From Spirochaetia bacterium (GTDB lineage: Bacteria; Spirochaetota; Spirochaetia; Sphaerochaetales; Sphaerochaetaceae), in NCBI GenBank assembly GCA_900769955.1, contig CAAGIP010000014.1, positions 1 to 35,678 of the forward strand: a DNA stretch of 35,678 bases, in the 5' to 3' direction. Numbering within the stretch: the stretch's first letter is position 1; each line of letters opens with the position of its first letter. Made by a program: the position numbers and the translations under genes. Below, one piece after another: positions 7,694 through 14,276 of the stretch. The notes below the pieces were generated by a model. It had not been told where the DNA came from. It ran no database searches and saw only the letters and a list, made by a program, of their open reading frames with translations.

Positions 7694-8076
7694 TGAAGAA
7701 GGTACTTTGCATAGTGGCACTCACCCTTATCGTGATGGCCGTCTCGTGCTCGCTGATGATGTCATCCAGTACTGGCGAACTTGATTCCATCCCTGTTACG
7801 AAGGTGTCGGAGGTTAAGGACGGTATCTGGAGGGGAGTTGAGGAAACTCCCCTTGTAAAGGCGGAAGTCAGCGTGAGCATCCGCTCCCATGTGATAACAT
7901 CAATTGAGCTCATCAGGCATGAGTGCGGTACGGGAAGGCCTGCTGAAGCGATGATCAGTGAGATGATAAGACAGAATACCAGTGAGGTCGATCTTGTTTC
8001 AGGCTCAACTATGTCCTCAAAGGTCATCAGGGGAGCTGTAAGAAATGCACTTTATGCAGGAAAGATCACAGAGTGA
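7693..8076 (+). CDS. FMN-binding domain lipoprotein, probable covalent flavoprotein
   Basis: A 127-residue lipoprotein: signal peptide with lipobox MAVSC (Cys19), then one FMN-binding domain of the NqrC/RnfG/PceC-like type. The C-terminal signature is HECGTGRPAEAM, then DLVSGSTMSSKVIRGAV. In this family FMN is attached through a phosphoester to the threonine of S-G-A-T-x-S/T by the ApbE flavin transferase; here that is Thr106, with Ser105 in place of Ala. It would act outside the cytoplasmic membrane as an electron carrier. It is last in the TetR-flavodoxin operon. No apbE gene is in the window, so flavinylation must rely on a gene elsewhere. Confidence 0.85.
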   Translation: MKKVLCIVALTLIVMAVSCSLMMSSSTGELDSIPVTKVSEVKDGIWRGVEETPLVKAEVSVSIRSHVITSIELIRHECGTGRPAEAMISEMIRQNTSEVDLVSGSTMSSKVIRGAVRNALYAGKITE

Positions 8077-8231
8077 AGAAACTTTTCCCAACACGCCTTC
8101 TGCCAGTCACTATCAGAAGCTGGGATTCCTTTGACTTATAACAGGTTTGAAGTATCTGTTTTTCTTTTTCACGCCCTATGATTATTTCCTGTGCCAGGGT
8201 TTAATAACAGCACATAATCACGAATGATAAA
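8077..8231. other. Intergenic stretch before the insertion sequence
   Basis: About 155 bases without a gene. It holds a weak stem CTTCTG / CAGAAG near 8099-8121 without a T run, so a terminator is not certain. It also has two ATAATCA-type motifs, on the minus strand at 8179-8185 and on the plus strand at 8214-8220, which continue on the far side of the IS element. Confidence 0.5.
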
Positions 8232-8236
8232 GCATT

Positions 8237-8332
8237 GTTAGCGTCGGGAGAAAATAACCAAAGCGGGACGGTTTAAAATAACCACTGAGAGACGGAAGAA
8301 AACAGCCAAAACAAGACGCTTTGAAATAACCA
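8237..8332 (+). repeat. Left-end array of four 24-bp repeats (8237, 8261, 8285, 8309)
   Basis: Four directly adjacent 24-base units share GACGG or GTCGG at unit positions 7-11 (GACGC in the fourth), an A-rich run at 15-18, and AACCA or AGCCA at the end. The first unit begins one base inside the terminal repeat. They probably bind the IstA transposase. Confidence 0.85.
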
Positions 8333-8391
8333 TTCTGCAGTACATCATATAGTACCTGTCTGGAATATCAGCAAATGCTATTTAACAGAAA

Positions 8392-8454
8392 GGACATGCT
8401 TCCTAAACTTGATATACGACAAATAATCATCAGGTAAAGGAGAAAAGCATGTCC
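8392..8454 (+). promoter_or_regulatory. Inverted repeat enclosing the istA start codon
   Basis: GGACATGCTT (8392-8401) is the exact complement of AAGCATGTCC (8445-8454), which contains the istA ATG (8449). In RNA the 10-bp stem would bury the start codon, with the ribosome site AAAGGAG lying inside the 43-base loop near the stem. Comparable hairpins in IS10 and IS50 block translation from read-through transcripts. The function here is inferred. Confidence 0.55.
8420..8434 (+). repeat. Left copy of a 15-bp internal inverted repeat
   Basis: CAAATAATCATCAGG here is repeated in exact inverse at 10521-10535, just after istB. The pair brackets the two genes inside the element. Confidence 0.8.
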
Positions 8455-9735
8455 AAAGATTTAACACAGGACATGGTAACACAGGCTGTGGAAAAAGTGA
8501 AAGGAAAGTACGGAAGGATAAACCTAGCCGAATTCCAAAGAGAACTCAGTATTTCCCGCCAGACGGCCAGAACACTGGAAAAACACGGTTTCAGAATCGT
8601 GCCACACGGCAACTGCGGTAAAAAGGGTAGCGGCAAACTCGCTCCCTACCAGCAGCTGATAGACAAGGAATACCTGACGCAGGGAATAACCAATTCTGAA
8701 GTGATCCATTCCGCCATAGTAAAACTTGGTTACGATGGAGGGCTTACCATCATCAAGGATTACGTGAGGGACCACAGGGATCTTGTGCCTGCGAAAAGGG
8801 TGCTCGCCATCGAGGCGCCCAACAGGGGAAGAAGATACGAGACAGGTCCGGGGGAAATGTTTCAGATGGACTGGGGGTTCGTCAAAGTGGTTGATGACAA
8901 AGGCAATGAATGGCAGTGCGCATGCTTCGTCATGGTATGTCATCACTGCGGACTGATGTACATTGAATTCTTCAAGTCCGCAAGACAGGAGAATCTTTTC
9001 ATCGGAATAATCCATGCATTCGCAGTAATGGGAGTTCCCGAACGTGTGCTCACGGATAACATGAAGAGCGTTGTTACAAAAAGGGACTGTGACGGAAACC
9101 CTGTCTGGAATACTGAATATGATGCATTCCAGAATGTGATTGGTTTCAGGACTGACCTGTGCAAGATAGCGCATCCATTCACGAAGGGGGCATCAGAGCG
9201 TCTCGTAAGGTATGTGAAGGATAATTTCATACAGGGACGCAGATTCACGAACATCACGGATCTTAATGTCCAGGCAGCGGAATGGTGTCATGAGAAGAAT
9301 GGCAGACAGACAAGATACCGTGACTTTATCCCCATGCAGGAGCACTTCGGTGCTGAATCATTCTCTGCACTTCCTCCGGAAGACCAGCTGCTGCCCTATC
9401 TTGCACCTAAGAGAACCATATCCTATGACGGCTTCGTTAACTATGAGGACAGAAGATACGGCGTACCCATCAGTTTTTCAGGAAAGGAAGTAATGGTAAT
9501 GAGGAATAAGGAAAAGCTGTTGCTTATTTCACCTGTTACGCATGAAGTGCTCTACACTCATACAGTTGACTGGTCAAGAAAACCAAAGGAATGCACCGGT
9601 CAGTGGTCATCTGCTCCTGAGGAACAGCCCACACAGAAGGTTACTGCATACATCAGACAGGAATGCAGACCTGTGGCGGACAGATTCTCAAGATTCTCTC
9701 TTGTGAATAAGGAGGCTGACGATGACATCAATTGA
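8449..9735 (+). CDS. istA: IS21-family transposase IstA
   Basis: A 428-residue DDE transposase that cuts and joins the element's ends. The N-terminal 1-60 is a helix-turn-helix region (INLAEFQRELSISRQTARTL). The retroviral-integrase core has D141 in MFQMDWGFV, D203 in VLTDNMKSVV and E250 in HPFTKGASERLVRYVKD, as expected for IstA. The C-terminal 330-428 resembles the Mu-transposase-type beta-barrel (YEDRRYGVPISFSGKEVMV). AAAGGAG precedes the ATG, which sits inside a possible hairpin. Its 3' end overlaps istB by 14 bases, so the helper is made by coupled translation. The length and catalytic residues indicate an intact enzyme. Confidence 0.96.
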   Translation: MSKDLTQDMVTQAVEKVKGKYGRINLAEFQRELSISRQTARTLEKHGFRIVPHGNCGKKGSGKLAPYQQLIDKEYLTQGITNSEVIHSAIVKLGYDGGLTIIKDYVRDHRDLVPAKRVLAIEAPNRGRRYETGPGEMFQMDWGFVKVVDDKGNEWQCACFVMVCHHCGLMYIEFFKSARQENLFIGIIHAFAVMGVPERVLTDNMKSVVTKRDCDGNPVWNTEYDAFQNVIGFRTDLCKIAHPFTKGASERLVRYVKDNFIQGRRFTNITDLNVQAAEWCHEKNGRQTRYRDFIPMQEHFGAESFSALPPEDQLLPYLAPKRTISYDGFVNYEDRRYGVPISFSGKEVMVMRNKEKLLLISPVTHEVLYTHTVDWSRKPKECTGQWSSAPEEQPTQKVTAYIRQECRPVADRFSRFSLVNKEADDDIN

Positions 9736-10504
9736 TTTTCTCAGCAGGTATGAAACCATTCAGTCAGCACTGAAGCTCCCTATGTCAAAAGATGATGCAG
9801 AAGGATGGATCAGTAAGGCAGAACCGTCTACGGAAGAACTGGATTGTGTATCCTCTTTCCTTGAAACCATGGTTAAGGTCAGGGATGGCAATGTGGTCGC
9901 AACCCTCAGGAAACTGTCCAGAATACCTCAGAAGAGATCCTTCACCTTCGACAGTTTCAATACGGATCTTCTCAATGAGAAAGCCAGAAAGCAGGTTCTC
10001 GCATTAAGGAACCTGTCATTCATAAGTTCCGGTAGGAATGTCATCATGATAGGACCTGCCGGAACCGGAAAGACACATCTGGCGATGGCTATCGGCAATG
10101 AATGCTGCGAACATCATCTCAAGACATATTTCGTGAAAATGGGCGAGCTCAAGGATCGTTTCCATGAGGCCCTTAGCAAGGAATGCACCGGAAAGCTGCT
10201 TAACGGACTGGCGAAGTGCTCCTGCCTCATCATTGATGAAATAGGCTACTGTAAGTTCACAAGAGAGGAAACCCTGCTGTTCTTCCAGCTGGTTGACAGG
10301 TTCAGCATGAAGGAGAACGGAAGCATTGTCATGACAACAAACAAGGATCTTTCCTTATGGCCGACACTGTTTGAAGAAGATGATGCTCTCGAATGCACCA
10401 TAGACAGATTATGGGATAAGGCCATCTGCATGAAGTTCTCGGGACAAAGCTACAGAGGCCAGGACCAGGAACAGGTTGAGCTCAATTTCATGAAGCTCAA
10501 ATAG
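9722..10504 (+). CDS. istB: IS21-family helper ATPase IstB
   Basis: A 260-residue AAA+ ATPase related to DnaC, which loads on DNA and selects the target for IstA. Walker A is GPAGTGKT (111-118) and Walker B is CLIIDEIGY, with D172 and E173. The sensor-like segment SIVMTTNK and a C-terminal arginine-containing IDRLWDKA follow. The start ATG lies inside istA (overlap 9722-9735) and has GGAGG about 7 bases upstream. The length is typical. No truncation or frameshift is present. Confidence 0.96.
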   Translation: MTSIDFLSRYETIQSALKLPMSKDDAEGWISKAEPSTEELDCVSSFLETMVKVRDGNVVATLRKLSRIPQKRSFTFDSFNTDLLNEKARKQVLALRNLSFISSGRNVIMIGPAGTGKTHLAMAIGNECCEHHLKTYFVKMGELKDRFHEALSKECTGKLLNGLAKCSCLIIDEIGYCKFTREETLLFFQLVDRFSMKENGSIVMTTNKDLSLWPTLFEEDDALECTIDRLWDKAICMKFSGQSYRGQDQEQVELNFMKLK

Positions 10505-10520
10505 AATTACTAAGATAAAT

Positions 10521-10535
10521 CCTGATGATTATTTG
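10521..10535 (-). repeat. Right copy of the 15-bp internal inverted repeat
   Basis: CCTGATGATTATTTG is the exact reverse complement of 8420-8434. It lies 16 bases after the istB stop codon, before the right-end repeats. Confidence 0.8.
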
Positions 10536-10555
10536 CTCTCTGCAGCCAAAAGCAT

Positions 10556-10651
10556 TGGTTATTATAGACCGACTGCTTTTGGTTGTTTTACTCCGTCCCT
10601 AATTGGTTGATTTTTCCCGCCCCCGAAGGGTTGATTTACGCCGACGCTAAC
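10556..10651 (-). repeat. Right-end array of four 24-bp repeats (10628, 10604, 10580, 10556)
   Basis: Read on the minus strand from 10651, four adjacent 24-base units share the left-end pattern: G(T/G/A)CGG at unit positions 7-11, A-rich 15-18 and AACCA or AACCC at the end. The array mirrors the left end in number, spacing and distance from the tip. Confidence 0.85.
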
Positions 10652-10652
10652 A

Positions 10653-10756
10653 GCATAATCAGTGATTATGTTCCTAAAAAGATGAGATAATCACGTATTA
10701 TAAATTATATTCCGTGATTATCTGCTTAAAAATACTGGATAATCACGGGGTATGCA
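10653..10756. repeat. ATAATCA motif cluster beside the IS element
   Basis: This gene-free stretch holds five ATAATCA/TGATTAT cores. They form the perfect 17-base palindrome CATAATCAGTGATTATG (10654-10670), GATAATCACG (10686-10695) inverted to CGTGATTATC (10713-10722), and GATAATCACG again (10738-10747). Two more cores lie left of the IS at 8179-8185 and 8214-8220. They could be operators or a small dispersed repeat family. Their role is not known to me. Confidence 0.7.
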
Positions 10757-11251
10757 TCAAAGCAGGTTAAGACTCAGTTCATTAAGGGCTGCTTTTAGCT
10801 TTGATGTACTCAGGGGGATCCTGTTTGTACCGATGATGAGGGAAGCTGAAAGGGAATCTGAATTATTCACGATATTCATCATCGATTCTTCATCAAGAGT
10901 GGATGTGAAGCGGGCTTCCCGGCTTTTTTTCCCGGCACTTTCAATAAAGAGCATCTCGACATTTTCAACCGTCATGAGATCATCACTGACGGAAAACTCC
11001 AGTACAGCGGTTCTTATTTCCTTCACGCTTCCTGCCGGGAAGAAAACAGAGTAGTTCACGATTGAATCCCCGCTGACGTTGAAATCGGTGCATGGGATAT
11101 TGATGTCGATGCTCACGTCATATTCTCCCTTCATTTCAACCGGCCTTATGAAAAGACGGGGACCTTCCGGGGTAGTGAATGTCATAACGCCTGAGGTTGC
11201 GCATGATGATAAGAGCAGTGTGATCAGGATTGAAATAATAGTCTTTTTCAT
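10757..11251 (-). CDS. Hypothetical lipoprotein
   Basis: A 164-residue protein with a lipoprotein signal: MKKT, a hydrophobic core and lipobox LSSC (Cys17). The mature part is rich in beta-type alternation (EYDVSIDINIP, IVNYSVFFPAG) and ends in a helical ALNELSLNLL. I recognise no family. The ATG is chosen because it gives the signal peptide, although no good ribosome site precedes it at normal distance. AGGAGG lies about 17 bases upstream inside a hairpin (11261-11291). It is the last of the minus-strand genes following the opp operon. Confidence 0.7.
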   Translation of the reverse strand: MKKTIISILITLLLSSCATSGVMTFTTPEGPRLFIRPVEMKGEYDVSIDINIPCTDFNVSGDSIVNYSVFFPAGSVKEIRTAVLEFSVSDDLMTVENVEMLFIESAGKKSREARFTSTLDEESMMNIVNNSDSLSASLIIGTNRIPLSTSKLKAALNELSLNLL

Positions 11252-11256
11252 ATTCT

Positions 11257-11291
11257 TAAAAAGAACAACCTCCTGATCGGAGGCTGTTCTT
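11257..11291 (-). terminator. Terminator or attenuator hairpin between two lipoprotein genes
   Basis: On the minus strand AAGAACA-G-CCTCC and GGAGG-T-TGTTCTT pair over 12 bp with one mismatch and a 5-base loop, followed by a T run toward 11257. It would terminate the TRL-like gene. It also traps an AGGAGG sequence upstream of the next gene's start. Confidence 0.7.
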
Positions 11292-11306
11292 CAGCTCCAT
11301 TGGATT

Positions 11307-11591
11307 TTACTTTCCGGTTACGACTGTGGAAACATTTGTCCAGAGAAAGTAGCATGTTGACTTGACGTCAACTGTTGAGATTTCACTGATGTTACCGTTC
11401 TTTGCAGCCTTCTGGATACCATGATCCGCATTGAATGTCAGGGGCAGGACGCCGAAGAGATATGTCGCGGATGCATGTCCGACCTTTTCTCCAACAGGAT
11501 TGGAGGTCGCGGTGACGGGAGCGACTGTCGTACAGCCTGCAAGTGAGACAAGTACGATTAGAGCTGTGAGAATTGCAAGAATCTTTTTCAT
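11307..11591 (-). CDS. TRL-like family lipoprotein
   Basis: A 94-residue lipoprotein. The signal peptide MKKILAILTALIVLVSLAGC gives Cys20. The mature protein has the pattern G-x-K-V-G-x-A-x-A-x-Y-L-F-G, then GIQKAAKNGNISEISTVDV, which matches the TRL-like (tRNA-associated locus) lipoprotein family as I remember it. The function of this family is unknown. The start is the ATG at 11591 because GGAGGG lies 5 bases upstream and it begins the signal peptide. An in-frame ATG seven codons earlier would give an unlikely N-terminus. The upstream leader contains a hairpin (11609-11633). A terminator follows at 11291-11257. Confidence 0.75.
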   Translation of the reverse strand: MKKILAILTALIVLVSLAGCTTVAPVTATSNPVGEKVGHASATYLFGVLPLTFNADHGIQKAAKNGNISEISTVDVKSTCYFLWTNVSTVVTGK

Positions 11592-11652
11592 AATTCCCTC
11601 CGTTGGCCACATGATACCCCTAAGGGACCATGTAGTTCAATAACTAACCGGC

Positions 11653-12168
11653 TCAGAGGATTGAGGAAAGTCTTTTACGTACTTCCTCATCAACGGGGAG
11701 TATTCTGTCCTGATATGCCTCAAAGGCAAGAAAGCCTGTCAGCTTTATGCCGAGAAACTCAGTCATTTCCTCAAACTGGCGCCTGAGAAGCTCATACTCG
11801 ACATCTGTGGTTTCAGCTCCTCCATTAAGGATTACCTTAAGCTCCTTTCCCTTCCACTCCTTAAAAGAGTAGAAACGGTCTATAAAGCATTTGAGCTGGG
11901 CAGTGACGCCCCAGTAGTATACAGGGCTCATCAGAATGAGCGTGTCGGCTTCCTTAAGCTTTTCCAGAAGGAGCGGAAATTCATCCCTCTGAACACACGT
12001 ATGACTTTCATTTCTGTGACAGGCATCACAGCCGAAGCATGGGGAAACCTTATAGTCCCTGATCTTCATGACTGTCACTCCATCTCCGATCATTTCGGCA
12101 ACTGCGGCCGAGAGCGCATCGCAGGTCCCCCGTCTCGGGGAACCTGTTACGATAAGTATGTGTTTCAT
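11653..12168 (-). CDS. NADPH-dependent FMN reductase/flavodoxin-fold oxidoreductase
   Basis: A 171-residue flavodoxin-fold protein. The FMN phosphate loop is TGSPRRGTCD near residues 8-17. Next come CFGCDACHRNESHTC, a cysteine cluster common in iron-sulfur-flavoprotein-like NAD(P)H oxidoreductases, and SPVYYWGVTAQLKCFIDR, the conserved SPVY-W-x-x-x-A-x-x-K-x-F-x-D-R block. It should reduce a quinone, flavin or other small acceptor in the cytoplasm. The actual substrate is unknown, and a true [4Fe-4S] centre cannot be confirmed. Its ATG overlaps the oppF stop (ATGA), so it belongs to the peptide importer operon in expression, though not obviously in function. Confidence 0.82.
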   Translation of the reverse strand: MKHILIVTGSPRRGTCDALSAAVAEMIGDGVTVMKIRDYKVSPCFGCDACHRNESHTCVQRDEFPLLLEKLKEADTLILMSPVYYWGVTAQLKCFIDRFYSFKEWKGKELKVILNGGAETTDVEYELLRRQFEEMTEFLGIKLTGFLAFEAYQDRILPVDEEVRKRLSSIL

Positions 12169-13145
12169 GCTTTTTTATCCATAAGGTGACATGCACAGCG
12201 GTGCCTTGAACCGAGATCTTTAAATTCAGGGACCTGTTCTGAACAGATCTTCATTGCATAAGGACATCTGGTGTGGAACTTGCATCCTGAGGGCGGATTT
12301 GCAGGTGAGGGAAGATCTCCCTTGAGGAGGATTCTCTTCATCTTCACTTCCGGATCGGGAACGGGAACTGCCGAGAGCAGTGCCTGTGTGTAAGGATGCT
12401 GGGGATGACTGAAGAGCTCTCTCTTCGGAGCCATCTCGACTAGCGTTCCGAGATACATGACGCCAACCACATCGGAAATGTACTCCACGACTGAAAGGTC
12501 GTGTGATATGAAGAGATAGCTTATGCCTCTCTGCTGCTGCAGATCCTTCATCAGGTTGATGATCTGGGCCTGAATCGAGACATCGAGTGCCGATACAGGC
12601 TCATCAGCTATGATGAGATCGGGTTTGAGGGCCAGAGAGCGTGCAATACAGATCCTCTGCCTCTGACCGCCTGAGAACTCATGGGGATAACGGTCGATGT
12701 GGTAGGTCCTGAGGCCGCACACCTTCATTACTTCCATCACGTAATCACGGTACTCTTCCTTTGATACGATTCCATGCTCACGCACTGCCTCACCGATGAT
12801 TTCGCCGACGGGCATCTTCGGATCAAGTGAGGAGTAGGGGTCCTGGAAGATCATCTGAACCTTGGGTCTGATGCTCCTGAGCTCCTTCTTGTTAAGGGCA
12901 AAGATATCGTTTCCGTTGTAGTAGGCATGGCCCTCAGTGGGAGGAGTGAGCCTGATGATGGTTCTTCCGATCGTGGACTTTCCGCATCCGGACTCACCGA
13001 CGAGTCCGAAGGTTTCGCCTTTGTGTATCTCGAATGAGACGTCATCGACGGCCCTGACATGTCCGACCACCTTCTGGAGGACACCTTTTCTTATCGGGTA
13101 ATACTTTTTAAGCCCGACGACATCAAGTACTTTTTCGTCGTTCAC
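12165..13145 (-). CDS. oppF: Oligopeptide/dipeptide ABC importer ATPase OppF-like
   Basis: A 326-residue ATP-binding subunit driving peptide uptake. Walker A is GESGCGKST (50-58), the ABC signature FSGGQ (157-161), Walker B LIIADEP and the switch region SHDLSVVEYISD. The C-terminal oligopeptide-ABC extension contains SGCKFHTRCPYAMKIC, whose cysteines are typical of Opp/Dpp ATPases. I chose the GTG at 13145: GGAGGTGA lies just upstream and its GTGA overlaps the oppD stop codon. A longer in-frame start inside oppD is unlikely. It pairs with OppD at the OppB-OppC channel. Opp versus Dpp specificity cannot be settled here. Confidence 0.92.
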   Translation of the reverse strand: MNDEKVLDVVGLKKYYPIRKGVLQKVVGHVRAVDDVSFEIHKGETFGLVGESGCGKSTIGRTIIRLTPPTEGHAYYNGNDIFALNKKELRSIRPKVQMIFQDPYSSLDPKMPVGEIIGEAVREHGIVSKEEYRDYVMEVMKVCGLRTYHIDRYPHEFSGGQRQRICIARSLALKPDLIIADEPVSALDVSIQAQIINLMKDLQQQRGISYLFISHDLSVVEYISDVVGVMYLGTLVEMAPKRELFSHPQHPYTQALLSAVPVPDPEVKMKRILLKGDLPSPANPPSGCKFHTRCPYAMKICSEQVPEFKDLGSRHRCACHLMDKKA

Positions 13146-14272
13146 TTTGTCACCTCCGCTGAATATCTGTGGCATGCGACACGGTGTGTCTCACTTACGC
13201 TGATAAGCTCCGGGTATTTCCCCGTGCACTTTCCGATGCACTTTTCACAGCGGTTTCGGAAGTAACAGTGGTCGGGCAGGTTGATCGGATTGGGAACATT
13301 GCCCGGGATCGAGTAGAGCTTTTCATCGGCACCTATCATGTTCGGTCTTGATTTCATCAGACCGATGGTGTAGGGGTGGAGCGGATTCTTGAAGATGTCC
13401 ATGGTGGTACCCATTTCGATGATGCGGCCCGCATACATGACGACGACTATGTCAGCCATCTCTGCAACTACACCAAGATCGTGGGTTATGAGCATGATGG
13501 ATGCCGAGATCCTGTCTTTGAGGTTTCTCATGAGATCCAGTATCTGGGCCTGGATCGTGACGTCCAGTGCCGTTGTGGGCTCGTCTGCGATGATGAGGGA
13601 CGGGTCGCATGCAAGTGCCATTGCAATTACGATGCGCTGTCTCATTCCGCCTGAAAGCTCATGGGGATACATCCTGTAGATGCGCTCCGGATTGGATATG
13701 CCGACAAGCTCGATGAGCTCGTACGTCTTTTCCATAAGGCCCTTCCTGTCCAGATCCTTTCTGTGGAGTTTCAGCACTTCCTGAATCTGGCTTCCGATCG
13801 TGAAGACGGGGTTGAGCGTGGTCATCGGCTCCTGGAAGATCATGCTGATCATGTCACCGCGGATCTTTTCCATTTCCTTAATAGGAGCCTTTGCCAGATT
13901 GAGCACCCTGCCGTCGTTGGTCCTGAACCTGATTTCGCCCGATGCGATCTGGCCCTGAGGCTCCTGCAGGAGTCTCATGACGGAAAGTGAAGTGACGCTC
14001 TTTCCGCAGCCAGACTCTCCGACGACACCGACCGTCTTACCCTTGGGAACGGAGAATGTAACGCCGTCAACTGCCCTGACAGTTCCGATATCAGTGTAGA
14101 AGAAGGTGTGAAGGTCATCGATTTCCAGAATGTTTTCCTCATTCTTAAGCGCTGAAATGTACTCGCTCTGAGGCACCTTCTTCTTTTTGTTTTTATTGTA
14201 AAGACGGTAGCGCTTTGCATTTTCGCGTTTTATCGTCTTCAGCTGGCTGTTTCGTTCTTTTTCACTGAGCAT
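13142..14272 (-). CDS. oppD: Oligopeptide/dipeptide ABC importer ATPase OppD-like
   Basis: A 376-residue ATPase. Walker A GESGCGKS is at 85-92, the signature ELSGGMRQR at 205-213, Walker B LIIADEP at 226-232 and HDLGVVAEMAD follows. The C-terminal segment CYFRNRCEKCIGKC carries the conserved cysteines. It has an unusual basic N-terminal extension of about 48 residues (NKNKKKKV near 26-33) before the ABC domain. The ATG has GAGGT upstream, so the extension appears to be genuine. It is 4 bases after oppC and overlaps oppF. It hydrolyses ATP with OppF to move peptides inward. Confidence 0.92.
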   Translation of the reverse strand: MLSEKERNSQLKTIKRENAKRYRLYNKNKKKKVPQSEYISALKNEENILEIDDLHTFFYTDIGTVRAVDGVTFSVPKGKTVGVVGESGCGKSVTSLSVMRLLQEPQGQIASGEIRFRTNDGRVLNLAKAPIKEMEKIRGDMISMIFQEPMTTLNPVFTIGSQIQEVLKLHRKDLDRKGLMEKTYELIELVGISNPERIYRMYPHELSGGMRQRIVIAMALACDPSLIIADEPTTALDVTIQAQILDLMRNLKDRISASIMLITHDLGVVAEMADIVVVMYAGRIIEMGTTMDIFKNPLHPYTIGLMKSRPNMIGADEKLYSIPGNVPNPINLPDHCYFRNRCEKCIGKCTGKYPELISVSETHRVACHRYSAEVTK

Positions 14273-14276
14273 GGTG

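Larger units (their letters stand above)
8236..10652 (+). mobile_element. Complete IS21-family insertion sequence
   Basis: A 2417-bp element with terminal inverted repeats TGTTAGCGTCGG (8236-8247) and its complement at 10641-10652. It is flanked by a direct GCAT duplication (8232-8235 and 10653-10656). It carries istA and istB in the usual overlapping order. Both ends bear four 24-bp subterminal repeats. Both proteins are intact, so the element looks active or recently active. A 4-bp target duplication is within the range known for IS21 relatives. It landed in an intergenic region between convergent genes and breaks no coding sequence. Confidence 0.95.

Noticed and set aside
8099..8121. Terminator after the FMN-binding lipoprotein gene
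   Set aside because: The stem is only 6 bp with an 11-base loop and no T run close behind it.
8237..8332. CRISPR-like array at the left IS end
   Set aside because: The 24-base units are directly adjacent with no unique spacers, start one base inside a terminal inverted repeat and are mirrored at the other end. They are transposon end repeats.
8396..8437. A 13-codon leader ORF before istA
   Set aside because: The AAAGGA is only about 2 bases from its ATG, and there is no evidence it is translated. The inverted-repeat explanation is stronger.
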